This document shows, piece by piece, positions 1 to 6,884 of a stretch of 9,657 nucleotides of DNA (the first letter of the stretch is position 1; every line of letters starts with the position of its first letter). Made by a program: the position numbers and the translations under genes. The notes beneath the pieces are model-generated. The model was not told where the DNA came from. It made no database searches and saw only the letters and a list, made by a program, of their open reading frames with translations. This DNA is from Chlorobiota bacterium (GTDB taxonomy: Bacteria > Bacteroidota > Ignavibacteria > Ignavibacteriales > Ignavibacteriaceae), in assembly GCA_008363265.1 (NCBI GenBank), contig RHKR01000357.1, positions 1-9,657 on the forward strand, in the 5' to 3' direction.

Positions 1-838
1 CAAAATAACCAAGCGAAGTGCTGGCAAGGAGGAACACGAAGATCGAATAAAAAAGATCGAAATAGCTGCCATGCACATGCACACCGAAGAGGAAATAACC
101 CACCACAAGGATCATCGCCGCGTTAAGATAGGCGATAACAAGATAGGGGAATATCTTGCCGAGCAGCAAAGAGAAATATGAAACAGGTGATACCCTGATC
201 TGCTCTATCGTGTTCCTTTCATTCTCGCGGACGATAGAAAGCGATACGCTGATAACCGAAGTGATTATCAGGATCATCGAAATAAGTCCGGGAATGAAAA
301 AGAGTGAACTCTTCAGTTCCGGGTTATACATTATTTTCGGTGATATCGCTATCGGTGGCTCTATCTTTAGTCCGTTTTTGCTGAGCACTTCGTTTCTGAA
401 TTTACCGTTGAAAGCGGAGACTCCTGCTTCGATATAGTTTGCCACGATGATCGCGGTGTTCGCGTCAACTCCATCAACGAGGTACTGGATCGTCGCCTTA
501 TCGCCGCGGGTGATCATCTCATCAAGGTCTTCCGGGATGGTTACTACAGCGTTCACGGTTTTCATATCGAGAAGTTTTCTGATCCCGGAAGCGTTGTTGA
601 TGTAGACGGGATCGGCGAAATACTCGGTCGCGGTCAGCTCGCTGATCAGTTTTCTGCTCGACACAGACTTGTCCAGATCGAGCACGGCGATCTTCACATT
701 CTTCACATCGAAATCGACGGCGTAGCCGAAGAATGCCAGAAGAAAAACAGGGAAGAAAATAAGTATCGCCAGAAATCTTTTATCGCGGAAGAGATGTCTG
801 AACTCTTTTTTTGCTATTGCCCAGGTTGTCCGGAACAT
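1..838 (-). CDS. ABC-2 type transporter permease (YhhJ/YbhR-like), partial
   Basis: Membrane subunit of an ABC exporter that would form the inner-membrane channel driven by the ATPases encoded just upstream. The frame is open from an ATG at 838-836 to the left edge, giving 279 codons. Families of this type run to about 370 residues, so roughly the last 90 lie outside. The protein has the standard ABC-2 layout: a basic N-terminus (AKKEFRHLFRDKR, residues 9-21), a first membrane helix at about 22-41, and a large extracytoplasmic domain at about 42-175. Hydrophobic helices follow at about 178-202, 228-250 and 261-279. The cytoplasmic loop RENERNTIEQIRVSP (204-218) matches the conserved RExExGTxEQLxxSP signature between helices 2 and 3. 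The start lies one base after the TGA of the preceding ATPase (TGA-A-ATG), with AAGGG upstream as a possible ribosome site, so the two are translationally linked. A second permease is likely beyond the left edge, by analogy with ybhS-ybhR (inference). Confidence 0.9.
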   Translation of the reverse strand, partial: MFRTTWAIAKKEFRHLFRDKRFLAILIFFPVFLLAFFGYAVDFDVKNVKIAVLDLDKSVSSRKLISELTATEYFADPVYINNASGIRKLLDMKTVNAVVTIPEDLDEMITRGDKATIQYLVDGVDANTAIIVANYIEAGVSAFNGKFRNEVLSKNGLKIEPPIAISPKIMYNPELKSSLFFIPGLISMILIITSVISVSLSIVRENERNTIEQIRVSPVSYFSLLLGKIFPYLVIAYLNAAMILVVGYFLFGVHVHGSYFDLFYSIFVFLLASTSLGYF

Positions 839-839
839 T

Positions 840-1450
840 TCAGTATATCCCTTCTATCATGTTGATGAAAACATCCTCAAGCGTTGGGTGCGGGCTTTCA
901 GGAGTGACATACCGCTGTTTCAGCGCGGTTGGCGTTCCCTCGGCGATCAGCTTCCCGGCGTTTATGAGGATGATGTTCGCGCAATATTCGGCCTCTTCGA
1001 GGTAGTGGGTGGTCAGCACGATGCTGCTGCCTTCCGCACGCAACTGTCCCAGCACTTGCCAGAAATTTCTTTCCCTTCCAGGAATGAAACTCCAAGTGCC
1101 CACTTCTTCCTTTCAGCGAGCTGATTACCGCGGAGACCATATACACCGCCAAAGAAATTGAGGTTCTCTTCAACGGTTAAGTCGTTGTAAAGACTGAACT
1201 TCTGCGACATGTACCCGATCGCGAGCTTCACCTTTTCGGGGTCTTTCACGATACTTTGTCCGCCAACAAAAGCGTCGCCGCTTGTGGGTGTCAGCATTCC
1301 GCAGAGCATCTTTATGGTGGTCGATTTCCCCGCGCCGTTGGCCCCGAGAAACCCGAAGATCTCTCCCTGCGGTATCGTAAAGCTTACGCTATCCACCGAG
1401 ACGAAATCGCCGAACTTCTTCGTTAAACTGTTAACTTCGATCGCGTTCAT
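840..1450 (-). pseudogene. ABC transporter ATP-binding protein 2, disrupted by internal deletion and frame change
   Basis: Second nucleotide-binding subunit of the exporter, corresponding to the C-terminal half of E. coli YbhF. The first frame (from ATG 1450-1448) has Walker A GANGAGKST (residues 36-44) and the Q-loop glutamine 83 in YMSQKFSLY. It reaches ERKKWAL at about residue 119, then turns to non-homologous sequence. The second frame resumes at about 1090 with RNFWQVLGQLRAEG and contains the switch histidine in TTHYLEEAEYC, ending with TGA at 842-840. Between them the LSGG signature, Walker B and most of the D-loop are absent. Compared with the intact sister ATPase at 2779-3693, about 45 residues are missing. 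As written the product could not close an ATP sandwich dimer. The traces GVS in one frame and PGRERNFW in the other resemble the D-loop region GVDPxxRRxFW, so the deletion and the frame slip may be two nearby events. The start is one base after the TolC-like stop (TGA-G-ATG). Whether the lesion is real or an assembly fault cannot be told from the sequence. Confidence 0.85.
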
Positions 1451-1451
1451 C

Positions 1452-2774
1452 TCAGTAGAGCTGCTTTCCGGTTGATTTCATCAAATTGTAGTATGCCATC
1501 GCCATCCTGATCTTCGCCACTTGGATGCTGCTTTTAGCCGAGAAAAGCATGGTATCGGCGGTTATAAGATCAGTTGAAGTGGCGGCCTGCGACTTAAAGT
1601 TCTCAAGCGTAACGCGGTAGTTCTCTTCGGCCTGCGTTAGGGTTATCTCAAGGTTCTTAAGCTTCTCCTTCGCGCTGCCGAGGGCAAGCCAGCTGTTGTG
1701 AACTTCGTTCGCTACGGCGTCGCCGAGCATCGATTCGGTTGTGCCGAGGCTCTTCATCGATTCGGTAACCTGATCAGCTTTGGCTGAGGTGTTGCCCCAG
1801 TCCCAAAGACTCCATTGCAGATTAAGCGACACATCCCAGGTTGCCTTGAACTCATCCTTCATCGGGAATATCCTCTGGTTCGGATTGGCGTAATAAAGGT
1901 TCGAGCTTACGAACACTTCGGGGTAATAGCCCGACTTCGCCGCCTCCAAGTTGCTCGCGAGCGCTTCCTTCTTCATGGCGAGTGAGGTGAACTCGGCACG
2001 GTTCCTCTTTGCCTCGACGAGGAGATCTGAAAGACCGGGGGTTGGGGTTTCTTTGTCGAAAGAAAAGTCGGAGATCTCGATGGGGGAGTCAACCGGTCGT
2101 CCCATGGCGAGGTTAAGCGCCCCTTTTGCTGATCTGATGGCGGTTTCAGCATCGATTCTTTGTGAAACCACGCCTGAGAGCTGCACTTCAATTTTAAGTA
2201 TATCGTTCCGGGTGGCCATTCCGTTGTCAAGCAACCGGTTGGCATCATCAAGCCGTTTCTGCAGCGAGGTGATGTTCTCGTTAACGACTTTCAGTTGCTC
2301 CATCGCTCCGGCGAGGTTCAGCCAGGCATTGATAACCTTAATGGCCTCTTCGTTTCTCTTCACCACCTGATCGGTTTTCAGAGAGGCGATGTTCTTCTCT
2401 GTCGCGTCTTCTGAAGCGGTGAGGCGGTTACCCAGAAAAACAGGCTGCGTTACATTCAGGCGGAGCTGATAATTGTTGAACAGCGGCTCCTGAATGGTTA
2501 TCGGGTTCGGCGCGAACGGCACCCTGATCTCCGAGTTCGGTATCTCGCTCAGCCTCGTGTAAGCCGCGAAAAGCTTCAGCTGCGGCAACTTGGATGAGGA
2601 TATCTCTTTAAGTTTCAGAGTGTTCTGTTCGATCGCCGAACTGTTCAGCGCGAGCACCTTGCTCTTCTCGAGCGCGGCTGAAACACATTCATCGAGTGTG
2701 AACTTCTGCGGAAAAGCAGCAGCGGGAATCATCAGCAGCGCGAGCATCGTAATGTTAAAATATCTCTTTTTCAT
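1452..2774 (-). CDS. TolC-like outer membrane efflux channel protein
   Basis: Outer-membrane factor that would join the adaptor and ABC pump into a continuous exit duct. It has 440 residues, a normal length for the family. The N-terminus MKKRYFNITMLALLMIPAAA is a classic Sec signal peptide (two lysines and an arginine, then a hydrophobic core), with cleavage likely just before QKFTLDECVSAAL. That segment is the usual opening of the first OEP repeat (LxECVxxALxxN). The rest is long heptad-like helix with small-residue hairpins, for example LLDNGMATRNDILKIEVQL and NFKSQAATSTDLITADTML. These are the two equivalent positions of the duplicated OEP domain, where GxxTxxDxLxA is typical. No lipobox is present. 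The start is four bases after the stop of the upstream ATPase (TAA-GACC-ATG), and the TGA is one base before the next ATPase. Placing the channel gene inside the ATPase pair is unusual and ties it to this pump. Confidence 0.93.
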   Translation of the reverse strand: MKKRYFNITMLALLMIPAAAFPQKFTLDECVSAALEKSKVLALNSSAIEQNTLKLKEISSSKLPQLKLFAAYTRLSEIPNSEIRVPFAPNPITIQEPLFNNYQLRLNVTQPVFLGNRLTASEDATEKNIASLKTDQVVKRNEEAIKVINAWLNLAGAMEQLKVVNENITSLQKRLDDANRLLDNGMATRNDILKIEVQLSGVVSQRIDAETAIRSAKGALNLAMGRPVDSPIEISDFSFDKETPTPGLSDLLVEAKRNRAEFTSLAMKKEALASNLEAAKSGYYPEVFVSSNLYYANPNQRIFPMKDEFKATWDVSLNLQWSLWDWGNTSAKADQVTESMKSLGTTESMLGDAVANEVHNSWLALGSAKEKLKNLEITLTQAEENYRVTLENFKSQAATSTDLITADTMLFSAKSSIQVAKIRMAMAYYNLMKSTGKQLY

Positions 2775-2778
2775 GGTC

Positions 2779-3693
2779 TTAAGCGGTTTTATTCTTTACA
2801 AGATGTATAAAAATGTTTTCGAGCGAGGGGGTCTTAACCCTGTGTTCCGTTACTCCGATACCTTTTCCGGAAAGAAGTGCTGTCACTTCTCCGAGTGTTT
2901 TGGCCGGATCCGGGGTTAAAATGTTCAGCCTGTCACCGAACGCCTGTGGATCGAGCGGAAGCCCGGCCTTGATCGCCTTAACGCTCTCCCTGATCGCGGG
3001 GGTGAATATCTCAAGCACCGACATTCCGATCGAGTTCATAACTTCCGAAGCGGTACCAAGGGCGATTATCTCACCTTCATGCATCAGACCGATCCTGTGG
3101 CACCGCTCCGCCTCATCGAGGTAGGGGGTGGTGAGGAGGATCGTGATCCCTTCGGCACTGAGCGACGAGATTATCTTCCAGAAGTCGCGCCTTGATACGG
3201 GATCAACACCCGTGGTCGGCTCATCAAGAAAGAGAACCTGAGGCGTGTGGATCAATGAACAGGCAAGCGCGAGCTTCTGCTTCATTCCGCCCGAGAGCTT
3301 GTCGGCAGCGCGGTCACGGAACTTCGCGAGACGCATCATCTCAAGGAGGTGGTCGCGCCTCGGCTTCCAGTTTTTCACTTTATGGATATCGGCGAAGAAC
3401 TCAATGTTCTCATCCACCGTCAGGTCGCCATACAGCGAAAACTTTTGGGAGAGATAACCGGTCTCTTTCTGCGCCGCCCTTTTGCTTTTGGCAACATCAT
3501 GCCCAAGCACGGTGGCACTTCCTGAGTCGGCCCCCGTTAAAGCGCAGAGCATCCTTATGCTCGTGGTTTTGCCGGCGCCGTCGGGCCCCACCAGACCGAA
3601 CATCTCACCTTTCGGTATGGCGAGGGAAAGTCCTTTAACGGCCACAATTTCGCCGAATGTTTTTCGTAATTCTACTGTTTCTATCGCGTGCAT
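2779..3693 (-). CDS. ABC transporter ATP-binding protein 1 (YbhF N-terminal-half type)
   Basis: Nucleotide-binding subunit of the efflux pump, intact at 304 residues. Motifs in order are Walker A GPDGAGKTT (36-44), Q-loop Gln83 in YLSQKFSLY, signature LSGGMKQ (133-139), Walker B VLFLDE (153-158) and D-loop GVDPVSRRDFW (162-172). The switch position reads TTPYLDEAERC, so the usual H-loop histidine is proline at residue 190 (codon CCC). A C-terminal extension of about 90 residues follows, as is common in the DrrA/YbhF group. The same degenerate switch is familiar to me from one half of YbhF-like tandem ATPases, so it probably marks a non-catalytic partner that pairs with the His-bearing ATPase at 840-1450 (inference). 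It starts 17 bases after the adaptor stop, with CCGGAA upstream as a poor ribosome site. Confidence 0.93.
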   Translation of the reverse strand: MHAIETVELRKTFGEIVAVKGLSLAIPKGEMFGLVGPDGAGKTTSIRMLCALTGADSGSATVLGHDVAKSKRAAQKETGYLSQKFSLYGDLTVDENIEFFADIHKVKNWKPRRDHLLEMMRLAKFRDRAADKLSGGMKQKLALACSLIHTPQVLFLDEPTTGVDPVSRRDFWKIISSLSAEGITILLTTPYLDEAERCHRIGLMHEGEIIALGTASEVMNSIGMSVLEIFTPAIRESVKAIKAGLPLDPQAFGDRLNILTPDPAKTLGEVTALLSGKGIGVTEHRVKTPSLENIFIHLVKNKTA

Positions 3694-3710
3694 TGCGTCA
3701 TTCCGGCGGA

Positions 3711-4703
3711 TTAGAGCTTTATTACCGCGTCGGCCGGCATGCCGTCTTTAAGTTCACCGTTCTTGTTTTTCACGCGCACTTTCACTTCGTAAACCAGCCG
3801 GGTTCTCTCGTTCTCGGTTTGAATGTTTTTCGGAGTGAACGCCGCTTCGGGGGAGATAAAGATTATCTTACCTTCATATTTTTTGTTGGGGTAGCTGTCG
3901 ATCGTTACATCAACCGTCTGACCCGTTTTAACTTTCCCAAGGTCGGTTTCCTGCACATAAAGGATCAGATCGAGCTCATCAGTGGCTGAGATCTTCACGA
4001 GTGAAGTGAGCATGCCGGCGGTTTCACCTTTTTTGATGTATTTCTTAACAACCTTCCCGGAGATCGGGGAGACCACATAGCATTTGTCGATGTTGTTCCT
4101 GAGAATGTCAGCTCCGGCGCGGGCCTCTTTCGTTCTGGCCGCGGCCGCTTTAACCTCTTCGGGTCTTACAATTGTTTTTATCTTTTTCAGATTCTCTTCA
4201 GCGCCTGTAAGCTGCGAACGGAGCACTTTAAGTCTGGTTTCCGCGTCGTCATAGTTCTTTTTCGTTACCGTGCCGGCATTGTACAGGTTCGAGATCCGTG
4301 TGAAATCAGCCTCTGCGAGCGAGATATTCGTCTTGATCTGGTTTATCATTTCCTCGGCCTGGGCGATATCCTCTTTCCTGGCGCCGCTCTGAAGAAGTGA
4401 ATACTGTGCATCGGCCCCCTCGATGAGCGCGCCCGTTTTCTCGAGCTGGAGGAGGAGGTTCGAGTCGTCGATCTTCACAACGGTGTCGTTCATCTTTACA
4501 TTGTCTCCCTCTTCGAAGGGGAACAGAACCACCAGACCCGGTGTCTGGGCACTTAGAGTAACGCTGATCGCCTCAAGGTTGCCTGAAACTTTTATTTTGG
4601 TTGTATCGGTCTCTTCAGAGCAGCCCGCGAACCAGATGGCAGTGAGGGCAATTGCCGCGATCTCCGTAAATAAGATTTGAAAACTCTTCGTTGCCTTTAT
4701 CCG
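3711..4703 (-). CDS. HlyD-family periplasmic adaptor lipoprotein; start codon not identifiable
   Basis: Membrane-fusion subunit that bridges the inner-membrane ABC pump and the TolC-like channel. It contains half of a biotinyl-lipoyl fold (GLVVLFPFEEGDNVKMNDTV), then a long alpha-helical hairpin rich in E/A/L. The second lipoyl half follows (VVSPISGKVVKKYIKKGETA), then the beta-barrel segment LDLILYVQETDLGKVKTGQ, ending at TAA 3713-3711. Upstream of the lipoyl part the same frame encodes a hydrophobic stretch ending in the lipobox WFAGC, with the cysteine at 4622-4620, so the mature protein would be a lipid-anchored adaptor of about 303 residues. The frame is open back to a TGA at 4706-4704 but holds no ATG, GTG or TTG before the lipobox. 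The first such codon (GTG at 4532) would remove the signal peptide and start inside the lipoyl domain, so I do not accept it. ATA at 4700-4698 or an ATT/ATC start is possible but weak. A deletion that removed the true start is the better explanation. The coordinates give the limit of the open frame. Confidence 0.85.
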   Translation of the reverse strand, partial: RIKATKSFQILFTEIAAIALTAIWFAGCSEETDTTKIKVSGNLEAISVTLSAQTPGLVVLFPFEEGDNVKMNDTVVKIDDSNLLLQLEKTGALIEGADAQYSLLQSGARKEDIAQAEEMINQIKTNISLAEADFTRISNLYNAGTVTKKNYDDAETRLKVLRSQLTGAEENLKKIKTIVRPEEVKAAAARTKEARAGADILRNNIDKCYVVSPISGKVVKKYIKKGETAGMLTSLVKISATDELDLILYVQETDLGKVKTGQTVDVTIDSYPNKKYEGKIIFISPEAAFTPKNIQTENERTRLVYEVKVRVKNKNGELKDGMPADAVIKL

Positions 4704-5271
4704 TCATTATCGAAGTGAGCATGAACCTGTAAAATCCGGCGACGGCCTGATTGAACGAGAATCCGTTAACTGCAAGGAACTCGCTTTTTATCACCTCCCT
4801 GATGCCACCCACGAACACCGCCACTACTATTGGAAGAGGAAATTTTTTTACAAGGCCTTCCTCGATCCCCTGGGCGTATATTTTTGAAATGGTGTCGCGC
4901 ATCATGCTGCTGCGGAAGTTGTCGAACTCTTCCCACAGGGCGGGCATCGTCTGCTGAAGATCGTTGATGAAATCGTTCGAGATGAGTGTGGTCTGGGTGA
5001 GCATCCTGTTCAGTATCTTAACGAGTTTAAGTACTGATACATCATCTGTACCCGCCACTTCCGCCACGAAAGCGGCACTCTCCCGCATGAACGATCTGAA
5101 GGCCGCCTCTACAAGCTCTTCCTTCGAAGTGAAATGTTTGTAGATCGTCTTCTTGCTTATCTTCATCCCTTTGGCAATTTCGTCAACGGGGATCCTGGAG
5201 AAGCCCGTCTCCCGGAAGCGGATGAAGGCGAATTGAGCGATCTGTTCTCTTTGTTCTGATATCTTTGTCAT
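4615..5271 (-). CDS. TetR/AcrR-family transcriptional regulator (CecR/YbiH-like position)
   Basis: Repressor expected to control the efflux operon that follows it. It has 218 codons as read. The N-terminal DNA-binding domain is typical: FAFIRFRETGFSRI, then the helix-turn-helix IPVDEIAKGMKISKKTIYKH (27-46), then FTSKEELVEAAF. The rest is a helical ligand and dimerisation domain with no recognisable ligand motif. The ATG at 5271-5269 sits directly after GTTTCC, one of the repeated half-sites, and about 23 bases after the expected transcription start. The gene order matches E. coli cecR-ybhGFSR, which supports local autoregulation (inference). The last 30 or so residues (from MTDKGNEEF to DRGNCPHCHLVRGLL) run over the adaptor signal peptide in another frame and look unnatural at the very end, with clustered Cys/His. 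The true stop is probably missing together with the adaptor start. Confidence 0.9.
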   Translation of the reverse strand: MTKISEQREQIAQFAFIRFRETGFSRIPVDEIAKGMKISKKTIYKHFTSKEELVEAAFRSFMRESAAFVAEVAGTDDVSVLKLVKILNRMLTQTTLISNDFINDLQQTMPALWEEFDNFRSSMMRDTISKIYAQGIEEGLVKKFPLPIVVAVFVGGIREVIKSEFLAVNGFSFNQAVAGFYRFMLTSIMTDKGNEEFSNLIYGDRGNCPHCHLVRGLL

Positions 5272-5340
5272 GGAAACTAATTTTAGTTATTACGGTTTCT
5301 AAAATACAATATGGAAACTAAAAAGTCAATACTCGGTTTC
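5272..5340. promoter_or_regulatory. Four-half-site operator array of the TetR-family regulator
   Basis: Four boxes of alternating orientation lie in the tetR leader: GGAAAC 5272-5277, GGTTTC 5294-5299, GGAAAC 5313-5318 and GGTTTC 5335-5340. Start-to-start spacings are 22, 19 and 22 bp, close to two helical turns each. The outer pair extends to perfect arms ATGGAAAC (5311-5318) and GTTTCCAT (5336-5343) around 17 bp. The inner pair, GTTTC-N14-GAAAC, spans the -10 and spacer of the minus-strand promoter. A third symmetry, AACTAA-TT-TTAGTT (5275-5288), overlaps the first box. TetR-family operators are inverted repeats near the regulator's own promoter, so this is very probably the binding region. 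Which pair is the true dimer site cannot be decided by eye. Confidence 0.75.
5301..5329 (-). promoter_or_regulatory. Sigma70-type promoter of the efflux operon
   Basis: Read on the minus strand, TTGACT (5329-5324) is followed by a 17-bp spacer and TATTTT (5306-5301). That is a near-consensus -35 box, ideal spacing and an acceptable -10 box. Transcription would begin near 5294, giving a leader of about 23 bases before the tetR ATG. The half-site GGAAAC at 5313-5318 lies in the spacer and GGTTTC at 5294-5299 covers the start point, so a bound TetR dimer would block RNA polymerase. The lineage may use a different housekeeping consensus, which lowers certainty. Confidence 0.55.
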
Positions 5341-5428
5341 CATTATTTCATGAAATTCTTAAAAATATTTTTTCGGAAGGGGTTAAACTGACTAAAAAGT
5401 TAAATTTGAATCGCACTATTTTTCAATT

Positions 5429-6168
5429 ATGACAGACCTCTTGGATAACTCATACCACAAAAAAGGCATCATTGCCGTTATAGTAGCCGCGCTTCTCTGG
5501 AGCACGGGCGGGCTTTTCATTAAGCTGATATCACTCAACTCGCTGCAACTCTCATTTTTCAGATCGTTGTTCGCCGGACTGGTGATCCTTGCCCTCTTTC
5601 GGAAAGATATGTTCTGATCCTTGAGCCGATCCTGCTGAAAACAAAGTTTGAGCGGATAAACCTGATCACGATCATCTTCACCTTTGCCGGAATGGCCCTC
5701 TTTTTCGTGGGTAAACTTTCGGCTGGGGATATCGAAGGGAACACTTTCGCCCTGATTTCCGGCATCTGTCTTACATTCATGTTTCTTGGGATGAGGAAGT
5801 CGGGCGAGGAGTACAAGTTCAGCACGATCTTCTGGGGGAATGTTTTTGTGGTTATCGCCACTTCGTTCTCTATGGTGGATCTGCCGCCGATGTCAACAGG
5901 TGACCTCGCGATGGTGGGGTATCTGGGGATATTTCAGATCGGTATTGCTTATGTGATCTTCAGCTACGGCATCAACAAGGTTGAGGCTATCGAGGCGTCA
6001 CTTCTCGCGATGATCGAGCCGGTGCTTAATCCCGTTTGGGTGTTTATTGGTTACGGTGAGCAGCCCTCAACCTGGGCGATAGCGGGCGGGGTGATCATCA
6101 TTGTGGCGATCGCCTTCCGGACGGTGATGATCGAGAAAAGGCGAAGGCGAAAACCTCTTCCGGTGTAG
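5429..6168 (+). pseudogene. EamA/DMT-family transporter, disrupted by internal deletion
   Basis: Inner-membrane drug/metabolite transporter of the ten-helix EamA type; the substrate is unknown. The first frame (ATG 5429) gives a short polar N-terminus, helix 1 GIIAVIVAALLWSTGGLFIK (13-32) with the WSTGG motif common in the family, and helix 2 FFRSLFAGLVILALF. It stops at TGA 5615-5617. A second frame, open from at least GTT 5611, continues VLILEPILLKTKFERINLIT and carries the remaining helices. These include FQIGIAYVIFSYGINKVEA and SLLAMIEPVLNPVWVFIGYGE, the signature end of the second EamA repeat. It ends at TAG 6166-6168. Helix 3 and the first half of helix 4 are absent, roughly 45-50 residues judged from the family's usual length near 295. 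The junction falls in GATATGTTCTGATCC, where ATGTTC fits both frames (DMF / VLI). No ribosome site is evident before the ATG. The gene is transcribed away from the efflux operon and shares its intergenic region. Confidence 0.85.
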
Positions 6169-6200
6169 GCGAAAACGCCCCTCAACTATGGTGAGAGGCG
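6168..6200 (-). terminator. Possible hairpin terminator of pdxH in the convergent gap
   Basis: A stem with arms CGCCCCTCA (6176-6184) and TGAGAGGCG (6192-6200) pairs with one mismatch around a 7-base loop that contains the pdxH stop codon (6188-6186). On the minus strand it is followed by GTTTTC, a short T run. An alternative perfect stem GGCG-AAAA-CGCC (6168-6179) overlaps it and could act on the plus strand after the EamA gene. The T run is only four bases and the arms overlap coding sequence, so termination is plausible but not secure. Confidence 0.4.
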
Positions 6201-6839
6201 ATCGATCTTCCAGCCGTTCTCATTTTTGGTGTAGAGTATCCTGTCGTGCAGGCGGTTCGGCCGCCCCTGCCAGAACTCGATCCTTTCCGGTATAACCTTG
6301 TACCCGCCCCAGAAAGGGGGAAGTGGTATCTCTGTATCACCGAACTTCTTCTTGTACTCAGCAAATTTCGCCTCAAGGTATGTCCTTCCGGGTACTCTGG
6401 TGCTTTGCCGTGATGCCCAGGCACCAATTCGGGAATCTGCCGGCCTCGATTTGAAGTAGGCATACGATTCCGCCTCCGGAATCCGGATGGCCTTGCCGTT
6501 CACTCTTACCTGCCGTTCGAGCTCAAGCCATAGAAACAACAGTGAAACATTCGGGTTGGCCTCTATCTCGCGTCCTTTCTGGCTTTCGTAGTTTGTGAAA
6601 AAGGTGAAACCCTCACTGTCGAAGCCCTTAAGCAGCACCGTTCTGACCGAGGGCACCATTTCAGATGAGACAGTCGAGAGGATCATGGCGTTCGGTTCGA
6701 TAAGGTCGCTGTCAAGTGCGTTTTTGAACCAAATATCGAACTGTTTCAGGGGATCGCTTGTTACATCTGAAATATCGAGAGTGGCTGCCTGGTAATTCCG
6801 CCTCAGCGAGGCTACAAGTTCGTTCCGGTTTCCGGCCAT
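6186..6839 (-). CDS. pdxH: Pyridoxamine 5'-phosphate oxidase
   Basis: FMN-dependent cytoplasmic enzyme that oxidises pyridoxamine or pyridoxine 5'-phosphate to pyridoxal 5'-phosphate, releasing hydrogen peroxide. This is the last step of B6 synthesis and also a salvage step. The protein has 217 residues, against 218 in E. coli, and the family landmarks are all present. They are VRTVLLKGFD (65-74), FFTNYESQKGREI (80-92, FMN phosphate region), ERQVRVNGKA (108-117), SRPADSRIGAWASRQS (131-146), PPFWGGYKV (174-182) and IEFWQGRPNRLHDRI (187-201). The C-terminus WKIDRLSP matches the usual WxxxRLxP. The ATG at 6839-6837 gives the expected N-terminus (LRRNYQAATL at 12-21 is the substrate-contacting segment). 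It stands alone, convergent with the EamA gene and divergent from kgd. Nothing is odd in its sequence, so it serves as an internal check that not every gene here is damaged. Confidence 0.97.
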   Translation of the reverse strand: MAGNRNELVASLRRNYQAATLDISDVTSDPLKQFDIWFKNALDSDLIEPNAMILSTVSSEMVPSVRTVLLKGFDSEGFTFFTNYESQKGREIEANPNVSLLFLWLELERQVRVNGKAIRIPEAESYAYFKSRPADSRIGAWASRQSTRVPGRTYLEAKFAEYKKKFGDTEIPLPPFWGGYKVIPERIEFWQGRPNRLHDRILYTKNENGWKIDRLSP

Positions 6840-6852
6840 TTCTTTAGTTCCG

Positions 6853-6880
6853 TTGATTTAGTTAAATTTAAGGTTTAAAT
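6853..6880 (+). promoter_or_regulatory. Weak candidate promoter for kgd
   Basis: TTGATT (6853-6858) and TTAAAT (6875-6880) are separated by 16 bp, with transcription then expected near 6887. The region is very A/T-rich, so such matches arise easily. The call rests mainly on its position before an inverted repeat and the kgd start. Confidence 0.25.
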
Positions 6881-6884
6881 TCCC

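Noticed and set aside
1951..2370. 139-codon plus-strand ORF
   Set aside because: Antisense to the TolC-like gene; serine-rich composition typical of a reverse-frame shadow.
3192..3638. 148-codon plus-strand ORF
   Set aside because: It lies wholly opposite the intact ABC ATPase, is Arg/Ser/His-rich and has low-complexity antisense character with no domain.
4530..4532. GTG at 4532 as the adaptor start
   Set aside because: It would delete the lipoprotein signal and begin inside the lipoyl domain, although the coding frame clearly continues upstream.
5345..5356. Perfect 12-bp palindrome ATTTCATGAAAT
   Set aside because: Short, A/T-rich and single copy; it may be chance next to the stronger operator array.
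5401..5408. TAAATTTG as a Bacteroidota-type -7 box for the EamA gene
   Set aside because: It fits TAnnTTTG, but there is no TTG element at the required distance and the region is A/T-rich; too weak to annotate.
5609..5620. TGA in the EamA gene as selenocysteine or a programmed frameshift site
   Set aside because: Conserved helices are missing, not merely shifted, and there is no slippery heptamer or SECIS-like stem.
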